Source: Bacteroidota bacterium (GTDB lineage: Bacteria > Bacteroidota > Bacteroidia > Chitinophagales > Chitinophagaceae). Taken from it: DNA of 64,000 bases. Location: NCBI GenBank assembly GCA_016868815.1, contig VGFQ01000002.1, forward strand, positions 248,001 to 312,000, in the 5' to 3' direction. The notes beneath the pieces are model-generated. The model did no database searches. It was not told the DNA's origin and saw only the letters and a program-made list of their open reading frames with translations. Shown here in pieces: positions 41,121 through 49,341 of this stretch. Each line of letters starts with the position of its first letter. Position 1 is the first letter of the stretch. Both the position numbers and the translations under genes were made by a program.

Positions 41121-43310
41121 TTATAACCTCAGCAGCCCCGCCCGGTACAGTGTATGTACGGGCCGGTTGTCCCAGAAGCCTTCGAAATCCTTCAGCCCGG
41201 CATTGTGATAGTCTGCCTCTGCCGCTGCCTGTGTGAAAGGCTCACCATGCTTTCCTGATAGGAAGTCGCAAAGCCATCTGCCCTTTTTCGGCTCAGTACG
41301 GATGACGACATTGTCGCGAGGCGTCTCGAAACGAACCTCAGCCTGCTCCCATCGGGTGCCCTTCTTAGATTTTCCCACGATACTGAGCATAGGGGCTGCC
41401 CCTAGCCATATCCAACGGGTGCTCGAAGTCGTCGGTTGATATGCGACCGCTTCGAGTGATTGTCGGATGACGTCCTTGGGCACGGATGGCCGTGGGGTCG
41501 GGAAGTCAAACCATCTATGCAAGGGCTGGTCGATGCCATGCCCATGCATCCAGTTGAGCAGCGACTTGGCAAGGCCATATGCATATCTAGCGTGTTCTGC
41601 CCCCAGGGGATCGTCATGCTCGAGGTCGTTGATGGCAAAGACTGCCTGGCCAACTTCCTGCCTGCCAACCTGGAAAGCTGCGGGGTCTTTGCCGACAGGG
41701 CTATGGGCCGTCATGGTGAAGAGGTGCCAGAATGCTGACTGCAAGACCCCGCATTCGAACATCTGTCGGACCATTTCCATTGAGTCGATGGTCTCCTGAT
41801 CCGTCTGCGTCGGAAAACCATACATGAGGTAGGCATGCACCATAATGCCAGCTTCTGTAAAATGCCGGTTTACCCTTGCCACCTGTCCAACGGTGATACC
41901 TTTTTGAATCAGTGTCAGCAGTCGGTCGGATGCCACCTCTAGGCCTCCGGAGACGCCAATGCAGCCAGCCCTGGCGAGCAGTAGGCATAGGTCTCGTGTG
42001 AAGCCATTTTCAAATCGGATGTTCGTCCACCAGCTAACGACCATGCCTCGGCGCAGAATCTCCACTGACAGTGCCTTCATGAGAGAGGGTGGTGCTGCCT
42101 CGTCGACAAAGTGGAAACCTGTCACGCCTGTCTTTTCTGTCAATTCCTGCATGCGGTCGCAGATCAGAGTGGCGGTCAAAGGCTCATAGCGCGCGATGTA
42201 GTCGAGCGACACATCGCAGAAAGTACACTTTCCCCAGTAGCAGCCATGTGCCATCGTGAGCTTGTTCCACCTGCCGTCGCTCCAGAGTCGGTGCATGGGG
42301 TTGAGTACCTCGATGGCAGAGATATAATGCTCCAGGGGGAGTCCTTCATAGTCTGGCGTGCCGGCTTCTGCCTGCCGGATGTCAGGGATATGCCTGCCCT
42401 CGGTGTATTCGACTTTCTCATCGACGCGGCGTGAAGTGCGTTTGAGGTTTTCAGGCCCGGTCTCGCCGCGCAGGTATTGAATGAGTTGTCTCAGTGGGGC
42501 CTCCCCGTCGTCGAGGGTGAGGTAATCGATGTATTCGAATAATCGTGGGTCACTTACCGAGCGCAGCTCGGTATTGGCATATCCACCGCCGAGCGCGATT
42601 CGCACGGAAGGGCAGTTTTCCCGAATCCATTTTCCGCAACGAAGTGCCGCATATAGATTGCCAGGGAAGGGTACCGAGAGTGCGACCAGCAATGGATTAT
42701 TTTCGAGTATGTATTTCCGTAATATATCTAGCATGAATTCGTCGGTGAGGGTCTCTGGTGCTTGCAAAGCTTGGTTCAGGGTGTCGAAGCTGGCGGCTGA
42801 CCGAGCGATGCGTTCCGCATAGCGAGTGAATCCGAACCAGGGGTCGACTGTGGAACGGATGAAGTCTGACATATCCTCCAGGAAGAGGGTGGCGACATGC
42901 CGGGCCTTATCCTGTACGCCCATCGTGCCGAAGGCCCAGTCGAGGTCGGCCAACATTTCAAAGCGCCCAGCCTCCGGCAGCAGATTTCGGGCGGCGATGC
43001 GATGCGCCAGCGTGGGATTGCATCCCTGCAGAAAGCGGATGGTCTCGTCTATGCAGGAGAGGTACAAGCCTCGGTTCGAATACACACGTCGGGTAGCGAC
43101 ATCCATCTGTGATTCCTGTTGTGCTGCGGTCTCGAATACCTTTGACAGCCCATCTCTCGAAAAGATGCACAGCATGGTTTCGATGCCGAGGTCTGCCTGC
43201 ACGGAACGGATGCCCTGGGTGCCGAGAAAGCCTTTGAGATAGGCCGTCGCTGGATAGGGGGTGTTCAGCTGTGTGAAAGGGGGCGTTATAAGCAGGATGT
43301 CAACGCTCAA
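41121..43310 (-). CDS. B12-binding-type radical SAM protein, function unknown
   Basis: 729 residues. The N-terminal region resembles cobalamin-binding radical SAM proteins (DILLITPPFTQLNTPYP, later ALGGGYANTELR and TLDDGEAPL). The radical SAM barrel starts with the cluster motif GCYWGKCTFCD, cysteines at 357, 362 and 365. The spacing is Cx4Cx2C, not the usual Cx3Cx2C. The C-terminal 150 residues are not recognised. The likely start is TTG 43310, since a -7 box (TACTTTTA, 43335-43328) lies just upstream and no ATG fits. It follows the Moco operon on the same strand but has its own promoter. The substrate is unknown; a methyltransfer role is only possible. Confidence 0.8.
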   Translation of the reverse strand: MSVDILLITPPFTQLNTPYPATAYLKGFLGTQGIRSVQADLGIETMLCIFSRDGLSKVFETAAQQESQMDVATRRVYSNRGLYLSCIDETIRFLQGCNPTLAHRIAARNLLPEAGRFEMLADLDWAFGTMGVQDKARHVATLFLEDMSDFIRSTVDPWFGFTRYAERIARSAASFDTLNQALQAPETLTDEFMLDILRKYILENNPLLVALSVPFPGNLYAALRCGKWIRENCPSVRIALGGGYANTELRSVSDPRLFEYIDYLTLDDGEAPLRQLIQYLRGETGPENLKRTSRRVDEKVEYTEGRHIPDIRQAEAGTPDYEGLPLEHYISAIEVLNPMHRLWSDGRWNKLTMAHGCYWGKCTFCDVSLDYIARYEPLTATLICDRMQELTEKTGVTGFHFVDEAAPPSLMKALSVEILRRGMVVSWWTNIRFENGFTRDLCLLLARAGCIGVSGGLEVASDRLLTLIQKGITVGQVARVNRHFTEAGIMVHAYLMYGFPTQTDQETIDSMEMVRQMFECGVLQSAFWHLFTMTAHSPVGKDPAAFQVGRQEVGQAVFAINDLEHDDPLGAEHARYAYGLAKSLLNWMHGHGIDQPLHRWFDFPTPRPSVPKDVIRQSLEAVAYQPTTSSTRWIWLGAAPMLSIVGKSKKGTRWEQAEVRFETPRDNVVIRTEPKKGRWLCDFLSGKHGEPFTQAAAEADYHNAGLKDFEGFWDNRPVHTLYRAGLLRL

Positions 43311-43327
43311 GTCAGTCTGTCGTATGG

Positions 43328-43335
43328 TAAAAGTA
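43328..43335 (-). promoter_or_regulatory. -7-like box of the radical SAM gene
   Basis: The minus-strand sequence TACTTTTA is one mismatch from TAnnTTTG and ends 17 bases before the proposed TTG start at 43310. It implies transcription independent of the upstream operon. Confidence 0.5.
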
Positions 43336-43413
43336 TGAAATGAACGGGGAGCTATTTCATCAGATGTACCGTATGCCGCGTGGCGGCATATAGGTGAGGT
43401 CTTCCTGCGTTTA

Positions 43414-44568
43414 CTAACCCTTGGCAAGGGGTGTAATCATCTCGAGCAGGGTCTGTGCCGCCATGTCCACTTCCTCACCGGTGGTGAAGCGTCCGAGGCT
43501 GAAGCGTACGGATGCCAGTGCATCTGCATCTTTCAGTCCCATGGCCTTCAGCACATGTGAGGGCGACAGGCTGGCAGAGCTGCAGGCTGATCCGGAAGAT
43601 ATGGCCAGCTTAGACGTAAGCCGCCGCAGCAGCATGTCTCCACCGGGTATTGAGAATGATAGGTTTGCCACATGCGGCAGCAGCGACTCCCGGCGGCCAT
43701 TGAAGTGTACCCCCGGAATGCAGAGCAGCGGTTCGACCAGTCGGTCGCGCAAGCGCAGCAGGCGACTGCCTTCTTCCTCCATCTGCTCGCGGCAGATGTC
43801 AGCGGCCTTCCCGAAGCCTGCGATGCCCGGTACGTTGAGGGTGCCGCTGCGCAGCCCACGCTCATGACCACCGCCGTAGAGCATCGGCGTCACGGTGGCC
43901 CGGGGAGCCTTGCGCCTGAGGTATAGCGCGCCGACGCCTTTTGGCCCGTACATCTTATGAGCTGTGAAGGCCATCAGGTCAATGCCGTCAGCCACCACGT
44001 CGACGGGGCGCTTTCCCACGGCTTGTGTAGCATCGCAAAAGAACAGCACAGCATGCCGGTGCGCGATGGCTGAGACTTCCCGTACTGGCATGATGACACC
44101 CGTCTCATTGTTGGCGTACATCATTGATATTAGTACTGTCTGCGCATCGATGGCATCTTCCAAAGCCTGCAGGTTTGGCAGGCCTTGGCTGTCTACCGAT
44201 AGGCGAGTGATGCGGCATCCCTTTTGTTCGAGTCGGTCGCACCCGTCGAGGACAGCCCTGTGTTCAGTCGCCCAAGTGATCAGATGATCTCCCTTGCGCA
44301 CATAGGCTTCTGCTACCCCCTGAAGCGCGAGGTTGACAGACTCCGTGGCTCCTGATGTAAATATCACTTCAGATGGTCCCGCACCGATCAGCGACGCCAC
44401 TCGTTCTCGGGCGATGTCTACAGCCTCCTCAGCTATCCATCCGTAGGCATGGCTGCGGCTGGCAGCATTGCCGAACTGCTGCGTGAAAAATGGCAGCATC
44501 TCTTCCAATACCGCCGGATCGCAGGGAGTGGTCGAGTTGTAGTCGAGATAGATCGGATAGGATGTCAT
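43414..44568 (-). CDS. Cysteine desulfurase of the Moco operon
   Basis: A 384-residue NifS/IscS-type PLP enzyme that takes sulfur from cysteine. It has YLDYNSTTP at the start, the PLP lysine Lys205 in FTAHKMYGPKG, and the persulfide cysteine Cys329 in SSGSACSSASL. It lies 8 bases after moaCB, so it belongs to the molybdenum-cofactor operon. Two uses of its sulfur fit: the MoeB-rhodanese/MoaD relay that makes molybdopterin, and sulfuration of Moco on XdhC as done by NifS4 in Rhodobacter. A long in-frame upstream extension is a shadow of moaCB. Confidence 0.93.
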   Translation of the reverse strand: MTSYPIYLDYNSTTPCDPAVLEEMLPFFTQQFGNAASRSHAYGWIAEEAVDIARERVASLIGAGPSEVIFTSGATESVNLALQGVAEAYVRKGDHLITWATEHRAVLDGCDRLEQKGCRITRLSVDSQGLPNLQALEDAIDAQTVLISMMYANNETGVIMPVREVSAIAHRHAVLFFCDATQAVGKRPVDVVADGIDLMAFTAHKMYGPKGVGALYLRRKAPRATVTPMLYGGGHERGLRSGTLNVPGIAGFGKAADICREQMEEEGSRLLRLRDRLVEPLLCIPGVHFNGRRESLLPHVANLSFSIPGGDMLLRRLTSKLAISSGSACSSASLSPSHVLKAMGLKDADALASVRFSLGRFTTGEEVDMAAQTLLEMITPLAKG

Positions 44569-44576
44569 GGCTTGCG

Positions 44577-45488
44577 TCAATCGTGTCGTACGCCTTCCTT
44601 TACACGAAATACGTGCAGGATGTATGGGAAGAGGGCCTCCATACTCTCTGCCGCCCCCCTTGGCGAGCCGGGGAGTGTGAGGAGCAGGGTGCTTCCGGAG
44701 AAGCCCGCCACACCGCGGCTGAGCATGGCATAGGGTGTCCGCTGCTGCCCGTAGCCCCTGGCAGCCTCCATGACACCGGGCAATTCGCGCTCTAGGAGTG
44801 GGCGTATGGCATCGGGCGTGACATCCCGTTCCGAGAGGCCTGTACCCCCGGTGAAGACAATGAGTTGGCATCCATCCGCAATGAGCTTGGCGGCTGTCTG
44901 CTGGATGGTGGTGAAGTCGTCAGGTATTGCGGTGCGTTCGATGTGAGGGAGGCCATGGCTGCGCAGTTTTTCTTCAATCACATCCCCACTGGTATCTGCA
45001 TGCAGGCCTTTGCTGACAGAGTCGCTGCAGGTGACTACGGCCGTGCGGAGGTTCGCAGGATAGGCATGCTTGACGTCTCCCTTACCGCCTTTCTTCTCTT
45101 CTAGTCGGATGGAGCCGATCTCAAGGCCTCCGTCGATGGGCTTCAGCATATCGTACATGGTCAGGGCGGTGATAGCCGCACCGTGCATGGCCTCCACTTC
45201 GACGCCAGTTTTGTAGACAGTGTGCACTTCGACCCGTACGGTGATCTCAAGACCGCTGACCGCATGGGTGATGGCGGTAAACTCTACCGGCAGTGGGTGG
45301 CAGTCGGGTATGGCCTCATAGGTGCGCTTGCAGGCCAGCAGCCCTGCCGCCCGGCTGAATTCGAAGACATCACCCTTAGGCACACGACGCTCTAGGATGG
45401 CATCAATCGTTTCTTGACTGGACACCCTGAGGGTGGCCACTGCCAAGGCTTGCCGGAGGGTCGTCTGCTTATGTGTGATGTCTACCAT
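44577..45488 (-). CDS. moaCB: Bifunctional MoaC/MogA molybdenum cofactor protein
   Basis: 303 residues, a fusion. Residues 1-140 or so are MoaC (KGDVFEFSRAAGLLACKRTYEAIPDCHPLP, then GVEVEAMHGAAITALTMYDMLK), which forms cyclic pyranopterin monophosphate from the product of MoaA. From about 148 on it is MogA/MoaB (VVTCSDSVSKGLHADTSG, VFTGGTGLSERDVTPDA, SRGVAGFSGSTLLLTLPGSP), which adenylylates molybdopterin. Fusion joins an early and a late step of the pathway. It lies 18 bases after moaE. Confidence 0.96.
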   Translation of the reverse strand: MVDITHKQTTLRQALAVATLRVSSQETIDAILERRVPKGDVFEFSRAAGLLACKRTYEAIPDCHPLPVEFTAITHAVSGLEITVRVEVHTVYKTGVEVEAMHGAAITALTMYDMLKPIDGGLEIGSIRLEEKKGGKGDVKHAYPANLRTAVVTCSDSVSKGLHADTSGDVIEEKLRSHGLPHIERTAIPDDFTTIQQTAAKLIADGCQLIVFTGGTGLSERDVTPDAIRPLLERELPGVMEAARGYGQQRTPYAMLSRGVAGFSGSTLLLTLPGSPRGAAESMEALFPYILHVFRVKEGVRHD

Positions 45489-45506
45489 CTCATATTTATT
45501 TTGGCG

Positions 45507-45950
45507 TCAGCGGTTTACCTTCCACTGATACTCTTCTCCCTCGAATATTTCTTTTCCCCAGATGGGCAGGTCGGCTTTGATGCGTTCCACACATTCCTGG
45601 CAGGCATCGACGGCTGCGCGCCGGTGCGCGGCCGAAGTAAAGACGAAAAGGCAGATGCTGCCGACCGCCACATGGCCGAGGCTGTGATAGACATGCATGC
45701 AGGCGAGCGGGTATTTCGCGAAGATGTCTTCTCGTATCAGGGTCATCCGTTCGAGGGCCATTTCTTCATAGGCCGTGTACTCTATACCGGTCACTTTTTG
45801 ACCATCGATGTTGTCGGCCCGTACCTGTCCAAGGAAGATGCTATGCCCGCCGATCTTGGTCTTCGATGCGTGTTTTGCAATGCTATCGCCGATGAATCCA
45901 GCCTCTATGGGTCCTTCTGTGAAGATGTTTTTTGTTTTGTGTGTGCTCAT
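45507..45950 (-). CDS. moaE: Molybdopterin synthase catalytic subunit MoaE
   Basis: A 147-residue MoaE, which with thiocarboxylated MoaD inserts two sulfurs into cyclic pyranopterin. Family segments: GGHSIFLGQVRADN near the N terminus, GIEYTAYEEMALERM, VYHSLGHVAVGSICLFVFTSAAHRRAA with the conserved His-Arg pair, and RIKADLPIWGKEIFE with the catalytic lysine region. Its ATG overlaps the moeB stop by four bases. Confidence 0.95.
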   Translation of the reverse strand: MSTHKTKNIFTEGPIEAGFIGDSIAKHASKTKIGGHSIFLGQVRADNIDGQKVTGIEYTAYEEMALERMTLIREDIFAKYPLACMHVYHSLGHVAVGSICLFVFTSAAHRRAAVDACQECVERIKADLPIWGKEIFEGEEYQWKVNR

Positions 45951-47059
45951 GGTAGGATGGTTTTTTTTAAGGATGAAAGGCTCTGTACGCCACCCTTCAG
46001 GCTATATGACCTGCTGAGTGGGAAACGTTCTTTCATAAGGAGGGCTGCCTGCAGGCTTCGGCGGCCAGTACGGCACACGAAGAGGACTTCCTCTCCGGGC
46101 GACAGCTGCAGTACCCCCTCCAGTTGCGATAACGGTATATACTCATGTACAAGCCCGATCGTCGGCCATGCGCCGGGTTCCCTCACATCTATAATGCGCA
46201 TGTCAGGATGGAGGACTGAGGCCTCTACCTCGATGCCTGCATATTGGGGCAGGCCGCAGAAGTGGCCGTAGTCGAAGCGAAGGTAGTCCTCGGCGCTGGT
46301 AGGCATTTCCGGAAAGGCATCTGATGCAGGTAAGATGTTCACCACCAGCTGTCGGTGGCGAAGTGTGTCGTAAGTCAGCAGTCTGTTGCGAAGGGGCTCA
46401 CCGATGCCCGTGATGACTTTGACGACTTCAAAGGATTGCATGCACCCTATGATGCCGGGCAGCATCCCCAGCACGCCGGCCTCGGCACAATCGCGCACCT
46501 CGCCCGGGGAGGGTGCAGAAGGGAAAACATGCCGGTAGTGAAGGCCAGGTATGCCCAGTTTGTCTGGAAGGTTGAAAACAGCCACCTGTCCTTCGTATTC
46601 AGAGACGGCAGCATGCACCAGCGGCCTTCCAGTGAGCCAGCAGCCATCATTCACTAGGTAACGGGTAGGGAAGTTATCGCAGGTATCGACGACCAGGTCA
46701 TAGTGCGGAAAGATGTCTAACGCAAAGGCGGCATCACAGGCATATGGCCAGGTCTCGAGCTGTAGTGCGGGGTTCAATGCCTGCAGTCGTTCGCGCACCA
46801 CATCCACCTTTTGACGTCCGATGTCGGCATCCGAGAACAGCACCTGTCGGGGCAGGTTGCTGAGGCTGACCCGATCGGGGTCGACTACCCCCAGCTGCCC
46901 GATACCTGCGGCTGCAAGGTATTGCAGGACCGGGCAGCCGAGGCCGCCGGCGCCGACCACCAGCACCCGGGCATGCAGCAGCTTCTGCTGGGCTTCCAGT
47001 CCGAAGCCCTTCAAGCTCAGCTGCCGCTGGTAGCGATCGTATACTAGTGCATTTTCCAT
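45947..47059 (-). CDS. moeB: MoeB/ThiF-type MoaD-activating enzyme with rhodanese domain
   Basis: A 370-residue E1-like adenylyltransferase fused to a rhodanese. Residues 1-250 hold the nucleotide loop VVGAGGLGCPVLQYL, the LSNLPRQVLF site, DTCDNFPTRYLVND and CAEAGVLGMLPGIIG. The rhodanese covers about 265-370, with the persulfide cysteine Cys329 in LFVCRTGRRS. It adenylates the GlyGly tail of MoaD and probably passes on sulfur. The two CxxC pairs that bind zinc in MoeB are absent: the usual CYRC position reads HYRH. The start at MENALV lies 4 bases after moaD. Confidence 0.92.
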   Translation of the reverse strand: MENALVYDRYQRQLSLKGFGLEAQQKLLHARVLVVGAGGLGCPVLQYLAAAGIGQLGVVDPDRVSLSNLPRQVLFSDADIGRQKVDVVRERLQALNPALQLETWPYACDAAFALDIFPHYDLVVDTCDNFPTRYLVNDGCWLTGRPLVHAAVSEYEGQVAVFNLPDKLGIPGLHYRHVFPSAPSPGEVRDCAEAGVLGMLPGIIGCMQSFEVVKVITGIGEPLRNRLLTYDTLRHRQLVVNILPASDAFPEMPTSAEDYLRFDYGHFCGLPQYAGIEVEASVLHPDMRIIDVREPGAWPTIGLVHEYIPLSQLEGVLQLSPGEEVLFVCRTGRRSLQAALLMKERFPLSRSYSLKGGVQSLSSLKKTILP

Positions 47060-47063
47060 CCTA

Positions 47064-47306
47064 TCAGCCTCCGGAAAATGGCGGTAGCAGTGCAATGCAT
47101 GCGTTTGGGCCGATTGGTGCATCGCCATCGATGATCTGTCGGTCGATGGCGATGACAAACTTCGTCTCCTGCAGTCGGGGGAATAGCTCGAACAAGGCAT
47201 CCGACAACTGCTTCTTACCTTCTACTTGTTTAATATGCAAGGTATCCGTTCCCGTTATGTCTTGTAGCTGTCCGAAAACGAGTATAACCATTATGATGCC
47301 TTTCAT
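47064..47306 (-). CDS. moaD: Molybdopterin synthase sulfur carrier MoaD
   Basis: An 80-residue ubiquitin-like protein ending in LLPPFSGG, the GlyGly tail that is adenylated by MoeB and turned into a thiocarboxylate. Its ATG shares four bases (ATGA) with the stop of the TSUP gene upstream. ATG at residue 6 is an alternative start that fits the fold equally well. Confidence 0.92.
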   Translation of the reverse strand: MKGIIMVILVFGQLQDITGTDTLHIKQVEGKKQLSDALFELFPRLQETKFVIAIDRQIIDGDAPIGPNACIALLPPFSGG

Positions 47307-48049
47307 GCTCCTGTCTGGAGCAGTTTGTAGGCGGCTAGGGCCAATACGCCCGCCAGTATGAATTTAAGCGCTGACTGCCCGTATTTGAAGGCACCCGTCC
47401 AAGCCCCCAGCAAACCACCAGCGAAGGCGACAGCCACTAGGGCGATCATCCCGCTGACGAAGCCCACTCCTTTCATCAGTTGGCCTCCAAGCCCCGCCAG
47501 CGAATTTACGAATATAAACAGCGCGCTGACGGCAGCGGCCTGTTTTTGGTCGGCCCATCGCAGCAAGAGCAGGGCTGGCGAAAGCAGGATGCCCCCGCCG
47601 ATGCCGATCAGCCCTGACAGGAATCCGATACCGACACCAATGCCCATAGCAAGACCTGTATGGTCCGCTCGTAGCTTTTCCTTCTGGACATTGGGGACGA
47701 ACAGGAATCTTCCAATTGGTACTAGAAGCAATAGCCCCAGGACGCGTTTGTAGAGTATCGCATCAACGGTCAGTGTGCCTCCGAGGAAAGAGAGTGGAAC
47801 CGACGAAAGGGCAAAAGGGATGAAGAGCCTGTGAAGAAAAAAACCACCCCGGTAAAACTGGATGAAGGCTGTCAGTGACACAAAGAGGTTCAAGAGCAGG
47901 GCAGTCGGGCGCATCTGCTCCGGGGCGAAACCAAACAGTGCCATCAGCGCGAGGTAGCCGCTGGCGCCGCCATGCCCGACGTTGGCGTATAGAAAAGCTA
48001 CGACGAATAGCAGTAGGTAGAATATGATGGGGATGTCTAACATCATCAT
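47303..48049 (-). CDS. TSUP (TauE/SafE) family transporter inside the Moco operon
   Basis: A 248-residue membrane protein with about eight hydrophobic segments and the two TSUP half-signatures: YANVGHGGASGYLALMALFG near the N terminus and GFLSGLIGIGGGILLSPALLLL in the middle. The family moves sulfite, sulfonates and related oxyanions. Its ATG overlaps the moeA stop and its stop overlaps the moaD start, each by four bases, so it is translated as part of the cofactor operon. Import of molybdate or export of a sulfur by-product are both plausible; neither is shown. Confidence 0.88.
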   Translation of the reverse strand: MMMLDIPIIFYLLLFVVAFLYANVGHGGASGYLALMALFGFAPEQMRPTALLLNLFVSLTAFIQFYRGGFFLHRLFIPFALSSVPLSFLGGTLTVDAILYKRVLGLLLLVPIGRFLFVPNVQKEKLRADHTGLAMGIGVGIGFLSGLIGIGGGILLSPALLLLRWADQKQAAAVSALFIFVNSLAGLGGQLMKGVGFVSGMIALVAVAFAGGLLGAWTGAFKYGQSALKFILAGVLALAAYKLLQTGA

Positions 48050-49248
48050 ACAGGTAAGAAATGTACTTCTATCGCGCAGCCTGGCTCGAAGTCGGTGGCA
48101 GCCGCTGGCAGCAGGGCCAGCGCGTTGGCATGAGCGAACGACTGGAGTCGATACGACTCCTGGCCTTGCAGGAGCCTTACTTGGTTTCCTTGGCAGGATG
48201 CCTTGAGAAAATGAGTCAATCCGACTGGCTTGCGGTACGCATGCTCCAACAAAGCTGTAGCGGTGGTAAGGATCGGCGGCAGCTGCATCATCCGGGCAAT
48301 GGCTATGCCAACATATTCATAGAAGCAGGTCAGCACCGAGGCGGGGTTGCCAGGAAGTCCGAAGACGGGCTTGCGGTCATGCATACCGAAGAGGAGGGGC
48401 TTGCCGGGTTTTTGACGAACCTTGTGGAAGACCATCTGGACGCCGCAGCAGGAAAAGGCCTGCGTTGTATAGTCATGCTCGCCCACGCTGACACCGCCTA
48501 TCATCAATATGATGTCACTGCTCTGGATGGCCTCTGCAAGGGTGTCTGTCAGTCGTTGTGGGTCATCTGGGCATTGGACGATGGATATTTTCTCGATTTG
48601 CCAATGCCGAAGCGCCCCTTTCAGCATCAGGCTGTTCGACTCATACACTTGCCCGTAGGCCAATGGCATGCCGGGGGTCTGCAGCTCGTCGCCAGTGACG
48701 AGGATGGCCACCCGGGGCCTTGGATAGGCTTTCACTTGGCTGATGCCGATGCCCGCCAGAAACCCGATGGAGGCGGGGGTGAGGCGGTCTCCTCTCTGCA
48801 AGGCGACTGCGCCCGCTATCACTTCAGAGCCCTGGGGTCGCACGTTGTTGCCCCTCGAGAGGGAGGGATCGGACACCTTCAACTGTCTGTCTTCAACAAT
48901 AGCTTTCTCTTGCATCAGCACCGTGTCGGCCCCTATTGGCACCGCCGCCCCGGTGAAGATTCGGACGGCCTGCCCTGCTTGCAGATGAAATGGACGGCTG
49001 CCCCCGGCGGGCTGCTCGCCGATGAGGGTCAGGGTTGTGTCACGGTCAGCAAAGCGAAAGGCGTAGCCATCCATGCTCGACTGTGGAAATGCGGGGATGT
49101 CGCACGGTGCGCAGACATCTTCGGCGAGTACCAGGCCGGCCGCAGTGGCCAGGGGTTGCTTTGATGCATTCAATAGATTCACCTGCGAAGCCACTAGGGC
49201 CTTAGCCTCGTCCACGGAGACCATATGCTTCGGATAGATTTCCATCAC
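48046..49248 (-). CDS. moeA: Molybdopterin molybdenumtransferase MoeA
   Basis: A 400-residue MoeA that inserts molybdenum into adenylylated molybdopterin. Signatures: LAEDVCAPCDIPAFPQSSMDGYAF, GAAVPIGADTVLMQE, LVTGDEL, IGGVSVGEHDYT and GLPGNPASVLTCFYEYV. It is separated from moaA by 93 bases, where a second promoter could lie although no strong -7 box was found. It is followed by the TSUP gene with a four-base overlap. Confidence 0.96.
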   Translation of the reverse strand: MMEIYPKHMVSVDEAKALVASQVNLLNASKQPLATAAGLVLAEDVCAPCDIPAFPQSSMDGYAFRFADRDTTLTLIGEQPAGGSRPFHLQAGQAVRIFTGAAVPIGADTVLMQEKAIVEDRQLKVSDPSLSRGNNVRPQGSEVIAGAVALQRGDRLTPASIGFLAGIGISQVKAYPRPRVAILVTGDELQTPGMPLAYGQVYESNSLMLKGALRHWQIEKISIVQCPDDPQRLTDTLAEAIQSSDIILMIGGVSVGEHDYTTQAFSCCGVQMVFHKVRQKPGKPLLFGMHDRKPVFGLPGNPASVLTCFYEYVGIAIARMMQLPPILTTATALLEHAYRKPVGLTHFLKASCQGNQVRLLQGQESYRLQSFAHANALALLPAAATDFEPGCAIEVHFLPV

Positions 49249-49341
49249 TCAGAAAGGTGACTTATGTCATGTTACCTCTTCCATTCAAAAAGAAGACGGC
49301 TTCCCACAAAGGTATTGAGCGATGGTGGATGGTGGCCTCAC

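Noticed and set aside
48061-49164. 367-codon open frame on the plus strand over moeA
   Set aside because: moeA is coupled to its neighbours by four-base overlaps and has full family motifs; the plus-strand frame is a shadow.
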